Below, piece by piece: positions 43,023 through 51,125 of a stretch of 51,125 bases of DNA; the first letter of the stretch is position 1, and each line of letters starts with the position of its first letter. A program made the translations under genes and the position numbers. The notes under the pieces are model-generated. The model was given only the letters and a program-made list of their open reading frames with translations, made no database searches and was not told the DNA's origin. The stretch is from JBCCCJ01 sp039029315. GTDB lineage: Bacteria > Bacteroidota > Bacteroidia > J057. The stretch spans positions 1 through 51,125 of the forward strand of contig JBCCGK010000086.1 in NCBI GenBank assembly GCA_039029315.1. Reading direction: 5' to 3'.

Positions 43023-44099
43023 TCAACTCACAGCGGCCGTCTCCTGAATGTTGGATGCAATATAACTTCCTACTTCAGTAGTGGAGCAGTTCCCACCATT
43101 GAGGTCTTCTGTGGTTTTGCCTTCTTCAATGGACTGCTCAACTGCAAGCCTGATGGCAGCCCCTTCCTCGCTCATCCCAAATTCGTATTCCAACATCATT
43201 GCAGCTGAAAGAATAGTCGCAATGGGATTGGCACGATTCTGTCCGGCCGCTTGAGGGTAAGATCCATGAATGGGTTCATACACAGATGTTTTTTCTCCAA
43301 TGGAGGCTGAAGGAAGCGTGCCAAGAGATCCAGTGATGACAGATCCTTCATCACTGAGGATATCCCCAAACATATTTCCCGTCAAAATCACATCGAAGTA
43401 GCCAGGATTTCTGATCAGTTGCATGGCAGCATTGTCCACAAACATGGTGTCAAACTCAATGTCAGGATGCCCAGCTGCATATTCTGTAACCACTTCCCTC
43501 CACAGGCGAGAAGAGGCGAGAACGTTGGCTTTATCCACCAATGTCAATTTCTTTCTCCTTTGATATGCGTACTCAAAAGCCTTTTGGGTAATTCGCAGAA
43601 TTCCTTCTTTGTCATAAACCATGGTATCAAAGGCTTTGTCTCCTTGTTCACTCCGTCCACGGGGTTCTCCAAAGTAAATTCCACCAATCAGCTCGCGCAT
43701 GACCACAAAGTCAACACCTTTCACAATATCTGGTCGCAATGGTGAGGCGCTGATCAGATTATCGTAAGCTTTGACAGGTCGGATATTGGCATACAGGCCC
43801 AGGGATTGTCTCATTCTGAGGAGGCCCTGCTCAGGTCTTACCTTGGCTTTGGGATCATTGTCAAAACGAGGATCCCCTATAGCTCCAAACAATACTGCAT
43901 CAGCCCCCAGGCAAACTTTCAGAGTCTCTGATGGAAATGGGTCTCCTGTTTCATCGATGGCGATTGCACCAACCAAGGCATGATCATAGGTAAAACTATG
44001 TCCAAATCGAATCCCTATTGCCTCCAATACTTTGATGGCTTCTGCAATGATTTCTGGTCCAATGCCATCACCAGAGAGTACAGCTATATTTTTCTTCAT
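43023..44099 (-). CDS. leuB: 3-isopropylmalate dehydrogenase
   Basis: This enzyme oxidises and decarboxylates 3-isopropylmalate to 4-methyl-2-oxopentanoate with NAD+, the third step of leucine synthesis. At 358 residues it has the usual length. It has the start motif VLSGDGIGPEIIAEAIKVLE, the NAD-pocket/substrate residues RQSLGLYANIRP, VDNAAMQLIRNP and the metal-binding aspartates in LTGNMFGDILSDEGS, and the cofactor motif EPIHGSYPQAAGQNRANPIA. It is the last gene of the operon, 11 bases after leuD, which fits translational coupling. A terminator follows. Confidence 0.95.
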   Translation of the reverse strand: MKKNIAVLSGDGIGPEIIAEAIKVLEAIGIRFGHSFTYDHALVGAIAIDETGDPFPSETLKVCLGADAVLFGAIGDPRFDNDPKAKVRPEQGLLRMRQSLGLYANIRPVKAYDNLISASPLRPDIVKGVDFVVMRELIGGIYFGEPRGRSEQGDKAFDTMVYDKEGILRITQKAFEYAYQRRKKLTLVDKANVLASSRLWREVVTEYAAGHPDIEFDTMFVDNAAMQLIRNPGYFDVILTGNMFGDILSDEGSVITGSLGTLPSASIGEKTSVYEPIHGSYPQAAGQNRANPIATILSAAMMLEYEFGMSEEGAAIRLAVEQSIEEGKTTEDLNGGNCSTTEVGSYIASNIQETAAVS

Positions 44100-44110
44100 A
44101 ATCTTATTTG

Positions 44111-44692
44111 CTATGCGGCTTCGTAAGCATCAATTTTGTCAGAAAGGCTCAACATATAGTCGATATCGTTATAGCCATTCATCAAACAGGATTTTTTGTA
44201 AGTGCTGATGTCAAAGGATTCTGTCTCTCCACTACTGTCCAGAGATATGGTCTGTGCTTCAATATCAACAGTCAATGTAGTTTGGGCATCTTGTTCGATG
44301 GTCTCAAAGATTCGATTCAAAAACGCTTGAGAAATTTGAACAGGAAGCAGCATATTGTTGAGGGCATTTGCCTTGAAAATATCTGCGAAGAAACTCGACA
44401 CAACCACCCGAAATCCATAATCTGCAATTGCCCAGGCAGCATGTTCCCGACTCGATCCGCAACCGAAATTTTTTCCGGCAACGAGAATCTCCCCTTTATA
44501 GGTTGGATCATTGAGCACAAATCCTTCCTTGGGGGTATTGTCACTATCATATCGCCAATCACGAAATAGATTATCTCCAAATCCCTCTCTTGTTGTTGCC
44601 TTGAGAAATCTGGCCGGGATGATCTGATCTGTATCGATGTGTTCTCCCCTTACAGGAACACAGCTTGAGGTAAGGGTATCAAATTTTGACAT
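44111..44692 (-). CDS. leuD: 3-isopropylmalate dehydratase small subunit
   Basis: This 193-residue protein is the swivel domain of isopropylmalate isomerase, which works with LeuC to convert 2- to 3-isopropylmalate. It contains the family motifs VPVRGEHIDTDQIIPARFLK and ILVAGKNFGCGSSREHAAWA, where the GCGSSREHA loop binds substrate. The length is normal for the bacterial LeuD. It lies 45 bases after leuC and 11 before leuB. Confidence 0.95.
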   Translation of the reverse strand: MSKFDTLTSSCVPVRGEHIDTDQIIPARFLKATTREGFGDNLFRDWRYDSDNTPKEGFVLNDPTYKGEILVAGKNFGCGSSREHAAWAIADYGFRVVVSSFFADIFKANALNNMLLPVQISQAFLNRIFETIEQDAQTTLTVDIEAQTISLDSSGETESFDISTYKKSCLMNGYNDIDYMLSLSDKIDAYEAA

Positions 44693-44737
44693 AAAAATAA
44701 GCTCGTTGAATAGGTCACTAGGTTAACAACAATACAA

Positions 44738-46138
44738 TTAAAGGAATTCTCTAGCGTCTGTGATTCGTCCATGAATGGCAGTCGCTGCCGCAGTCAATGG
44801 GCTGGCAAGAAAGGTTCTGGCACCAGGCCCTTGTCTTCCTTCAAAGTTACGGTTGGAAGTCGATACACAATATTTTCCTTTTGGAACCTTGTCTTCATTC
44901 ATTCCCAAACATGCACTACAGCCAGCACCTCTCAGGACAAATCCAGCTTCCGCCAAAATCCTGTCGATGCCCTCTTCCTGTGCCTGTTTTCTTACCTGGG
45001 CCGAACCCGGCACTACCATCACCTGTACATTTGGCGCTTTCTTTTTTCCTTTGACAAAATCAGCCACCAATCTTAAATCCTCAATGCGAGAATTGGTACA
45101 GCTTCCAATAAATACATAATCTATTTCCTTCCCCAACAGGGGAGTTCCAGCCCTTAGGTCCATATATGTCAAAGAATGCTTCAAGGCTCTTCTTTCGCTT
45201 TCATCTGCAGCCATATCCAGCAAAGGTATGTTTTGTGAAAGCTTGATTCCTTGTCCTGGGTTGGTGCCATAGGTGATCATCGGCTCAATATCTGATGCCG
45301 AAAAGCTCAGTTCCCTATCAAATTCCGCATCTGCATCTGTCGTTAAGCTCCGCCAGGATTTCAGCGCGGATTCAAACGCTTCTCCTTTCGGCGCAAACTC
45401 ACGTCCCTTCACATAGTCAAATGTTTTTTCATCAGGCGCTATCATTCCGCCTCTCGCCCCCATCTCAATGCTCATATTGCAGACTGTCATTCGAGACTCC
45501 ATCGAGAGCGCCTCAATAGCACTTCCAGCATACTCAACAAAGTATCCAGTCCCACCAGAGGTTGAAATCTGAGAAATGATGTATAGAATGATGTCTTTGG
45601 AAAAGACTCCCTTTCCTAATTGACCATCAACACTGATTCTCATCTTTTTCGGCTTCTCCTTGAGCACACACTGTGTCGACAGAACCTGCTCAACCTCACT
45701 GGTTCCAATTCCAAAGGCTACGGAGCCAAAAGCGCCATGTGTCGAGGTATGACTGTCTCCACAGACGATGGTCATTCCGGGTTGGGTAATTCCCATTTCT
45801 GGCCCGATCACATGAACGATTCCCTGAGCAGGATGTCCTAACCCATACAGCTTAATTCCATTTTCCTCACAGTTTTTAATCAATGTATCTACCTGTAATC
45901 TGGATAATGGATCCCGAATTGGGAGATGTTGATTTTCAGTCGGAACATTATGATCTGCTGTTGCAATAGTTTGGGCAGGTCGGCGGACAGGAATTCCACG
46001 TCTTCTAAGACCAGCAAAAGCTTGTGGACTTGTTACTTCATGGATAAAGTGTCGATCAATATATAGCACATCAGGTCCTCCTTCTGTTTTGGCTACGATG
46101 TGCTGATCCCAAATTTTGTCGAATAAAGTTTTTCCCAT
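44738..46138 (-). CDS. leuC: 3-isopropylmalate dehydratase large subunit
   Basis: This 466-residue aconitase-type [4Fe-4S] subunit starts at ATG 46138 (MGKTLFDKIWDQHIVAKTEG). The cluster cysteines are in VFIGSCTNSRIEDLR and in GAGCSACLGMNED. Substrate loops THGAFGSVAFGIGTSEVEQV and DSHTSTHG are present. An in-frame extension to 46186 (upstream of a good ATG) is not conserved. The gene follows leuA by 53 bases. Confidence 0.95.
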   Translation of the reverse strand: MGKTLFDKIWDQHIVAKTEGGPDVLYIDRHFIHEVTSPQAFAGLRRRGIPVRRPAQTIATADHNVPTENQHLPIRDPLSRLQVDTLIKNCEENGIKLYGLGHPAQGIVHVIGPEMGITQPGMTIVCGDSHTSTHGAFGSVAFGIGTSEVEQVLSTQCVLKEKPKKMRISVDGQLGKGVFSKDIILYIISQISTSGGTGYFVEYAGSAIEALSMESRMTVCNMSIEMGARGGMIAPDEKTFDYVKGREFAPKGEAFESALKSWRSLTTDADAEFDRELSFSASDIEPMITYGTNPGQGIKLSQNIPLLDMAADESERRALKHSLTYMDLRAGTPLLGKEIDYVFIGSCTNSRIEDLRLVADFVKGKKKAPNVQVMVVPGSAQVRKQAQEEGIDRILAEAGFVLRGAGCSACLGMNEDKVPKGKYCVSTSNRNFEGRQGPGARTFLASPLTAAATAIHGRITDAREFL

Positions 46139-46191
46139 GTGATCGTCTAGAGTTACAAAATATATGTGGAGAATGTCGCAAGACATTCATC

Positions 46192-47682
46192 TTAGACTTT
46201 GTTCAGTGCATCCAGATATGCTTTTGCGGTGGCGTATACTGTATCTGTATCGGAGCCTGTTCCATAAAAGAATATACCATCCATCGATATCTGGATGTGT
46301 ACATTGGCCACATCATCACTTCCGCCTGTGATAGCCTGGACCAAATACTCTTCCAACTTCACTGGCAGTTGCATGATGGCATCAATGGCTTTGATGCACG
46401 CATCTACTGGACCATTCCCTTCTGATTCATTGTAGTACATTTTGCCATTCTTATTAATCTGAATGAAGGCCTTTGCAGACCCTTCGCTTCCACAGGTAAC
46501 ATCCAGAGATTCTATTTCCAATATTCGCTCACCGACTTTTTTCCCGATCAGTTCCAACAAATCATCATCATTGATTTGTTTGCGCGCATCTGCCATGGTG
46601 AGAAATTGTTCATAGATGGCTGCCAATTCCTCTCTATTTAAGCTGATTCCCAAACGATCCAGACGATGATTCAAGGCCGCTTTCCCACTTCGGGCAGTGA
46701 GAATTATGGCTGATTCGGGGATTCCGACATCATGTGGATCTATGATTTCATAGTTTTCTCGACTTTTCAGCACGCCATCTTGATGAATTCCCGATGAATG
46801 TGCGAAGGCATTTCGTCCAACAATGGCTTTATTGGGTTGCACTGGCATTCTCATCAGTCGTGTGACCATGCGACTCATGGGATAGATCTTTTTTATGTTG
46901 ATATTGGTTTCCAATCCCAACGTATCATAATGACTCCTCATGATCATAGCTGTTTCTTCCAGAGAAGTATTTCCAGCTCGTTCTCCGATGCCGTTGACAG
47001 TTACTTCCATTTGGCGAGCGCCATTGGCTAAACCCGCTATGGTATTCGCTGTAGCCATCCCGAGGTCATTATGGCAATGGACCGAGATCACAGCTTTGTG
47101 AACATTGGGCACATTCTCCATCAGATAGCGGATTTTCTCCCCATATTGGTCTGGCAGACAATAGCCAGTTGTATCAGGGATATTCACTACAGTCGCTCCT
47201 GCTTTGATCACAGCTTCAACCATTTTTGCCAAATATTCGAGATTTGCCCTTCCAGCGTCCTCGCAATAGAATTCCACATCTTCTACAAACTTTTTGGCGT
47301 ATCTGGTTGCATCTATTGCTCTTTCCAGGATTTTCTCTGGAGTAGACTTGAGTTTATTATAAATATGAATATCAGAACTCCCTATTCCGGTGTGAATACG
47401 CTTTCGCTTAGCGAACTTTAAGGAATCTGCTGCAACTTCAATATCTTTCTGAACTGCCCTTGTCAGTCCACATATCACAGGTTCGGTGACTGCACGGGAC
47501 ACTGCAACTACAGATTTGAAGTCACCTGGACTAGAGATAGGAAATCCAGCCTCGATGATATCAACCCCGAGGAGTTCCAGTTCTTTCGCAATTTCTATTT
47601 TTTCAATTGTGTTCAATTGACACCCAGGCACTTGCTCTCCATCTCGGAGGGTGGTATCAAATACAAATACTCTGTTACTCAT
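46192..47682 (-). CDS. leuA: 2-isopropylmalate synthase
   Basis: This enzyme condenses acetyl-CoA with 2-oxoisovalerate, the committed and leucine-inhibited step. At 496 residues it has the bacterial LeuA length. The HMGL-like catalytic barrel starts VFDTTLRDGEQVPGCQLNTI and has the divalent-metal site VISVHCHNDLGMATANTIAG. The C-terminal regulatory domain, about 370-496, contains the allosteric leucine-binding fold (QITGGSDDVANVHIQISMDG is close to the family pattern). It is the first gene of the operon and is preceded by an attenuator, so it is regulated by feedback and probably by transcription termination. Confidence 0.95.
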   Translation of the reverse strand: MSNRVFVFDTTLRDGEQVPGCQLNTIEKIEIAKELELLGVDIIEAGFPISSPGDFKSVVAVSRAVTEPVICGLTRAVQKDIEVAADSLKFAKRKRIHTGIGSSDIHIYNKLKSTPEKILERAIDATRYAKKFVEDVEFYCEDAGRANLEYLAKMVEAVIKAGATVVNIPDTTGYCLPDQYGEKIRYLMENVPNVHKAVISVHCHNDLGMATANTIAGLANGARQMEVTVNGIGERAGNTSLEETAMIMRSHYDTLGLETNINIKKIYPMSRMVTRLMRMPVQPNKAIVGRNAFAHSSGIHQDGVLKSRENYEIIDPHDVGIPESAIILTARSGKAALNHRLDRLGISLNREELAAIYEQFLTMADARKQINDDDLLELIGKKVGERILEIESLDVTCGSEGSAKAFIQINKNGKMYYNESEGNGPVDACIKAIDAIMQLPVKLEEYLVQAITGGSDDVANVHIQISMDGIFFYGTGSDTDTVYATAKAYLDALNKV

Positions 47683-47828
47683 AACACAAAATTTTGGAGG
47701 GAGGGTAAAAAAGAAAATGAGCGAATATGGTGTTGAGAGATTTGATTGATTTATCCAACAAAAATTGAAGATTATTTAATTTCAAGCAAATTTTTACAAA
47801 ACTTTTCAAAAAAATCTTTCATTTTTTC

Positions 47829-47912
47829 TCAAATTCTAAAAAAGCCCCGGCAAAATGCGCGGGGCCTATCAGAAAATAAACATACGCCTATGTAAGTTGT
47901 AATCTTTTTCAT
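47829..47912 (-). CDS. Putative leu operon leader peptide (27 residues)
   Basis: An ATG at 47912 opens a small frame: MKKITTYIGVCLFSDRPRA, then FCRGFFRI and a TGA. The ATG is preceded by GGGAGG in a small stem. Ile, Thr, Val and Leu codons cluster at residues 4-12, and the frame runs into the terminator hairpin at 47838-47865. This is the arrangement of a peptide-mediated attenuator, though only one Leu codon is present. Control by several branched-chain amino acids, or by Ile/Thr, would fit better than leucine alone. Confidence 0.5.
   Translation of the reverse strand: MKKITTYIGVCLFSDRPRAFCRGFFRI
47838..47865 (-). terminator. Attenuator terminator upstream of leuA
   Basis: On the minus strand GCCCCG pairs with CGGGGC around CGCATTTTGC and is followed by TTTTTT. 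It is a strong intrinsic terminator located 156 bases before the leuA start, inside the leader frame, and downstream of the promoter at 47951-47981. It should stop transcription unless the leader is translated in a way that prevents folding. Confidence 0.75.
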
Positions 47913-47950
47913 TTTTGAAGGGAAGTTCCTCCCTTACAACTGGCTTAAGA

Positions 47951-47981
47951 CAAAGGTATAGAGTGGATATTAAAAAAACAA
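47951..47981 (-). promoter_or_regulatory. Bacteroidota-type promoter of the leu operon
   Basis: The -7 box TACCTTTG (47951-47958, minus) matches TAnnTTTG exactly. A TTG -33 element (47979-47981) is 20 bases upstream, the expected spacing. Transcription would start about 30 bases before the leader peptide ATG, consistent with the attenuator model. Confidence 0.65.
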
Positions 47982-47993
47982 GCGAATTTTCGC
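47982..47993. promoter_or_regulatory. Palindromic site GCGAATTTTCGC between leu promoter and the XRE gene
   Basis: A GCGAA / TTCGC inverted repeat lies directly next to the -33 element of the leu promoter and 41 bases upstream of the divergent regulator gene. It could be an operator for that regulator, controlling itself and the leu operon. TTCGC recurs at 48007-48011 as a possible further half-site. Confidence 0.35.
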
Positions 47994-48034
47994 TAAATTA
48001 ATTATATTCGCAAAATGCTTATCCCTAATTACCT

Positions 48035-49546
48035 ATGGCTTTAAACAAAAAGCACATTCGTCTGATCTTTGGATTAAAACTCCGGCAACTACGCCAGGAA
48101 AAGGGTCTGTCCCTTTCTTCTCTGTCCGCAGTTTCTGGACTTTCAATCTCTTATCTCAACGAAATCGAAAAAGGGAAAAAATACCCAAAAACTGATAAGA
48201 TTATTGATTTGGCCCAGGCATTGGAGGTAGGATATGACCATCTGGTTTCTGTCAAACTGTCCAAGAAATTGGGGCCGATAGCCGATTTGTTGAATTCGGG
48301 GATTCTGGATGCGCTTCCTTTGGAGATGTTTGGGCTAGACACTGGAAGATTGTTAGAGCTTATTTCTACTGCACCAACCAAAATCAATGCCTTTATCAGT
48401 TCCATCCTTGCCATAGCTAGAAATCATGAGATCAGAAAGGAAAACTATTATTTTGCTGCGCTCCGGGCGTTTCAGGAAATGCATGACAATTATTTTGAAG
48501 AAATTGAGCTAGCAGTAGAACAATTTGTGCAAGAGTTCGATCTGGATATCCATCCGCCTATTACTCCAGAACCGCTCCTTGATATTCTGTTTGATTGCTA
48601 TCGATATACCCTTGACCGTCATTCTCTCCGGCAGTTTCCCGAATTGGAACGCTTTCGATCAGTCTATCTTCCGGACAAGCATCTTCTTTATATCAACGAC
48701 TCCCTGTCAGAAGGACAGCAAGCCTTTATTATGGGGAAAGAGATTGCGTTCAATTATTTGAAAATCAAAGACCGACCTTATACTTCTACCCTCTTCAAAG
48801 TCAGGTCTTTTGAAGAAGTACTGAATAATTTCCGGGCAACCTATTTTTCAGCAGCCCTCTTGCTCAACCGAAATCTATTAACAAAGGAACTTGCGGGCTT
48901 CTTTGCTCAAGCCAACTGGAATCCAAACGCTTTTCTGGCCTTAATGAATGGGTTCTATTCCACCCCTGAGACCTTTCTTTATAGACTCAGCAATATCCTT
49001 CCAAAGGAGTTCGGACTAGATCAGGCATATTTTCTGCGAGTCAATGAATCGATCGAAGATGGGAAGCCAGCATATCATTTGGCGAAGGAGTTACATTTAT
49101 CCCGGCAACACAATCCCCACCGCAACGACCTCAATGAGCATTATTGCAGAAGGTGGAGTTCGATCAAAGCCTTAAAGGAATTGAAACATCGGATTTCTTT
49201 GGGAGCGGAGGAACTGTATTATATCATGGCCCAACGATCTCACTACTATGGGACTCCCAATCAGTACCTGTCAATTTCGATCGCTCGCCGGAGTCAACTT
49301 GCCCCCAATACATTTGCCAGTATCACAATTGGCATTCAAATTGATGATCAAGCAAAAGACCAAATTCAATTTATTGAAAGTCCTGATATACCAGTGCAAA
49401 TAGTCAATGAAACATGCGAAAGATGCCCTTTGGAGGATTGTTTGGACAGGGTAGCTCCTCCCAAAATTGTACGTCAAAAGCAAACCCAGCAGGTCATTGA
49501 GCAGAAACTGAGGGAATTACGAGTCCCTCGCGTGAAAGAGTTTTGA
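48035..49546 (+). CDS. XRE regulator of the ScfR type with M78/IrrE-like and DUF2083-like regions
   Basis: This 503-residue protein has an N-terminal XRE helix-turn-helix (GLKLRQLRQEKGLSLSSLSA, then VSGLSISYLNEIEKGKKYP). The M78/IrrE-like middle part has the segment EGQQAFIMGKEIAFNYLKI where peptidases of the family have HExxH; the histidines are absent, so peptidase activity is unlikely. The C-terminus carries the cysteine motif ETCERCPLEDCLDRVAPP, typical of the DUF2083 region of ScfR-type short-chain acyl regulators (RamB/PrpR-like). ScfRs usually respond to acyl-CoA and control acetate, glyoxylate or propionate genes. It is divergent from leuA. Confidence 0.82.
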   Translation: MALNKKHIRLIFGLKLRQLRQEKGLSLSSLSAVSGLSISYLNEIEKGKKYPKTDKIIDLAQALEVGYDHLVSVKLSKKLGPIADLLNSGILDALPLEMFGLDTGRLLELISTAPTKINAFISSILAIARNHEIRKENYYFAALRAFQEMHDNYFEEIELAVEQFVQEFDLDIHPPITPEPLLDILFDCYRYTLDRHSLRQFPELERFRSVYLPDKHLLYINDSLSEGQQAFIMGKEIAFNYLKIKDRPYTSTLFKVRSFEEVLNNFRATYFSAALLLNRNLLTKELAGFFAQANWNPNAFLALMNGFYSTPETFLYRLSNILPKEFGLDQAYFLRVNESIEDGKPAYHLAKELHLSRQHNPHRNDLNEHYCRRWSSIKALKELKHRISLGAEELYYIMAQRSHYYGTPNQYLSISIARRSQLAPNTFASITIGIQIDDQAKDQIQFIESPDIPVQIVNETCERCPLEDCLDRVAPPKIVRQKQTQQVIEQKLRELRVPRVKEF

Positions 49547-49983
49547 CCATTTGCTATTTGTATCAATTTAGGTATAGTATTTGCATATTCCAGGGAGCAA
49601 AACACCCAATCATCGCCTTTTATTTATTTTCATCCAGTCCTGATTTCAGGCGGATTGTTCATTCATTAAAAAAATTGCGATATTCTGAAATAGTTATTAC
49701 TTTTGTTCCTAGGCTAGTTCTGCAATCTGATTTATACTTATTCTTTTAACAGATTCATATTTTCAAACTAGCGCCCTCTTCAAGTCCTTTCTCGTTTTTT
49801 GGTTGACTCAGTATGATACTGATCTTCAGCTTGGCTATGTATTTTTTACATGAAGAAAAAGAACTAGGAATTGGACTATTTTGATCGAATACGAATTTAT
49901 TGTCATAGCGTGTCTTTTACAAACAAACACTTGATATCCAGAAAAACAGTCGTTCTCAGTATTTTTTTTAACGGAGGATTAGG
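49547..49983 (+). promoter_or_regulatory. Gap with a possible promoter at 49675-49705
   Basis: TACTTTTG at 49698-49705 matches TAnnTTTG, and a TTG at 49675-49677 is 20 bases upstream. It is a plausible promoter for the repeat protein starting at 49984, leaving a 5' leader of nearly 280 bases. The rest is AT-rich with no gene, hairpin or repeat that I can identify. Confidence 0.4.
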
Positions 49984-51125
49984 ATGCTTTTTAACTGTCT
50001 ACATTTTTATTTTTCTTACATTAAAACCCTGCTGACCTGTGGAATAGTGCTTGGGATGCTGCAAGGGGTCCAGGCTCAACCATTTCTAGTGTACGAATGT
50101 TCATTTGATGATTACCAGGGGGCTAACCCCCATACCATCTGGTTGGACATTTTTCCTGGTAACTTTAAATATATACTTGATGCCCAAGGTGGAACTGTTC
50201 GGGCTTATAGTGATAGCACGCTTCAACTTACAGGACGTGTTATCAATACTGCCCAAGGTAACCGCCAATGGGATTTTGAATTTTGGCTTTACCGTCCTGT
50301 TGATTTTCCAACCTGGTCTGCCATGGGCGGCCAGGTTAAAGCTGACATTGTTCCCCAATCAGTCATCAATGCCAATGTTGCTGACTGGGTATTTTGGGAA
50401 CTCGACAGCACCAGAAGTGTGATGACAGGTGTACCTGGAGGATTTTTTGATGGCGACACACTTCAAATTACCCACAGACCAACTGACCTTACTTATGGTT
50501 TTCAGTTGGGAATTGGAGGGAATGCCCGAAACAATACATTTGGGTTAGGGGGCTGGTTTTTTTACTCTGGCTCTTATTCCGGGATTGGGGACTTGAATAT
50601 TGATATGCAATGTGATACCCCGGTTTGCGATGTAGTAATTGATACGCTGTATACTCAGTGCATCGATGACAGCACCTTTGAGACAGTGGTGAGTTTTTCT
50701 GGTTCTGGCATCGCATATGAATTGTCAGATAACCAGGGAAGTATTCCTTTAGCAGGAATTCCACCCGGCACTTATACTTTTGGTTCTTATGCCAACAATG
50801 CCTCAGTAAGCATTTATGTCAATGATATTCTGATTCCTGCATGTGGGGATACAACTGGGCCAATCACCACCGATTGCACCCCTCCTCCCCCACCATGTAA
50901 TGTGAATATTGACACCATATATGCACAATGCCTGACAGATTCTACTTTTTCTGTTATCGTTGAATTTTCTGGCCCTGGATTTTCTTTTGAAATTTCTGAT
51001 AATCAGGGAACAGCTCCAGTTGGAAGCCTTGGCGCTGGATCGTATTCCTATGGGTCCTATGCCAACAATACAGCTGTGGAGATCTATGTAACAGACGTGG
51101 CACTGGTCGCTTGTGCAGATAGCGC
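49984..51125 (+). CDS. Large secreted repeat protein, 3' end beyond the window
   Basis: An ATG at 49984 follows the strong ribosome-binding site ACGGAGGATT, with an in-frame TAA just upstream. The frame is open to the window edge (380 codons). A signal peptide ends in MLQGVQAQ. Residues about 35-210 form an aspartate-, tryptophan- and glycine-rich beta domain. Two copies of a 90-residue repeat follow, starting at 50626 (CDVVIDTLYTQC) and 50896 (CNVNIDTIYAQC), each with YANN and paired cysteines; the period is exactly 270 bases. It is probably a surface adhesin or structural protein exported by the type IX system; the sorting domain would lie downstream. Confidence 0.8.
   Translation, partial: MLFNCLHFYFSYIKTLLTCGIVLGMLQGVQAQPFLVYECSFDDYQGANPHTIWLDIFPGNFKYILDAQGGTVRAYSDSTLQLTGRVINTAQGNRQWDFEFWLYRPVDFPTWSAMGGQVKADIVPQSVINANVADWVFWELDSTRSVMTGVPGGFFDGDTLQITHRPTDLTYGFQLGIGGNARNNTFGLGGWFFYSGSYSGIGDLNIDMQCDTPVCDVVIDTLYTQCIDDSTFETVVSFSGSGIAYELSDNQGSIPLAGIPPGTYTFGSYANNASVSIYVNDILIPACGDTTGPITTDCTPPPPPCNVNIDTIYAQCLTDSTFSVIVEFSGPGFSFEISDNQGTAPVGSLGAGSYSYGSYANNTAVEIYVTDVALVACADS

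Noticed and set aside
1..51125. CRISPR arrays, tRNA or rRNA genes
   Set aside because: No regularly spaced direct repeats, cloverleaf-like segments or rRNA motifs were seen by eye; a dedicated scan would be needed to exclude divergent small RNAs.

Overview
The window looks like a Bacteroidota chromosome fragment, possibly from the Saprospiria or Cytophagia side of the phylum. The evidence is two or more secreted proteins with type IX secretion sorting tails, an Omp28-like protein, a carboxypeptidase-regulatory TonB receptor, TPR-fused histidine kinases, a TAnnTTTG-type promoter, and moderate GC with short intergenic gaps. I saw no tRNA, rRNA, CRISPR array or complete transposase gene.

The left edge (about 1-500) does not look bacterial. 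It reads as part of an animal CTHRC1-like (collagen triple helix repeat containing 1) C-terminal domain, interrupted by a 56-base spliceosome-type intron. The bacterial sequence begins by about 559 with a 5'-truncated DJ-1/PfpI gene. The simplest reading is an assembly chimera or host carry-over, for example from an animal-associated metagenome; a real transfer is less likely.

1177-5146 holds housekeeping and accessory genes: a TonB C-terminal-domain protein, a GNAT acetyltransferase overlapping an AlkA-like glycosylase, a CAP-domain protein, DinB and NUDIX. A 161-bp IS5-like MITE with a TCA target duplication lies in this stretch. 5143-11140 is a four-gene minus-strand run of exported proteins: a TPR/CARDB-like/caspase protein, an LPP20-like protein, a DUF4384 protein and a transglutaminase-like protein. 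I consider it the best candidate for an undescribed functional system here.

11439-19080 carries a TonB-dependent receptor, a second DinB, a LacI regulator converging on an SDR dehydrogenase with a shared upstream motif, and a RidA / D-threonine-aldolase-like / MocA-like cluster. 19081-24548 has remnants of two mobile-type palindromes, then a degenerate TPR kinase, an intact TPR kinase and a TVP38-family membrane protein. 24542-36786 contains a methyltransferase, a SNF2 helicase, a T9SS cargo, a Gfo/Idh/MocA oxidoreductase next to a double-DUF1080 protein (3-keto-glycoside type chemistry), a YD-repeat-like protein, an Omp28/T9SS protein and an HSL-type esterase.

36795-42392 is a signalling cluster: a small protein, two paralogous TPR-HisKA_3 kinases and one NarL-type regulator. 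The upstream regions of its two units are themselves duplicated. 43023-47682 is leuA-leuC-leuD-leuB, headed by a promoter, a 27-residue leader peptide and an overlapping terminator (a transcription attenuator), and closed by a strong terminator. Divergent from it is a ScfR-type XRE/M78-like regulator. The right edge (49984 onward) is the start of a large secreted protein with exact 90-residue repeats that runs off the window.
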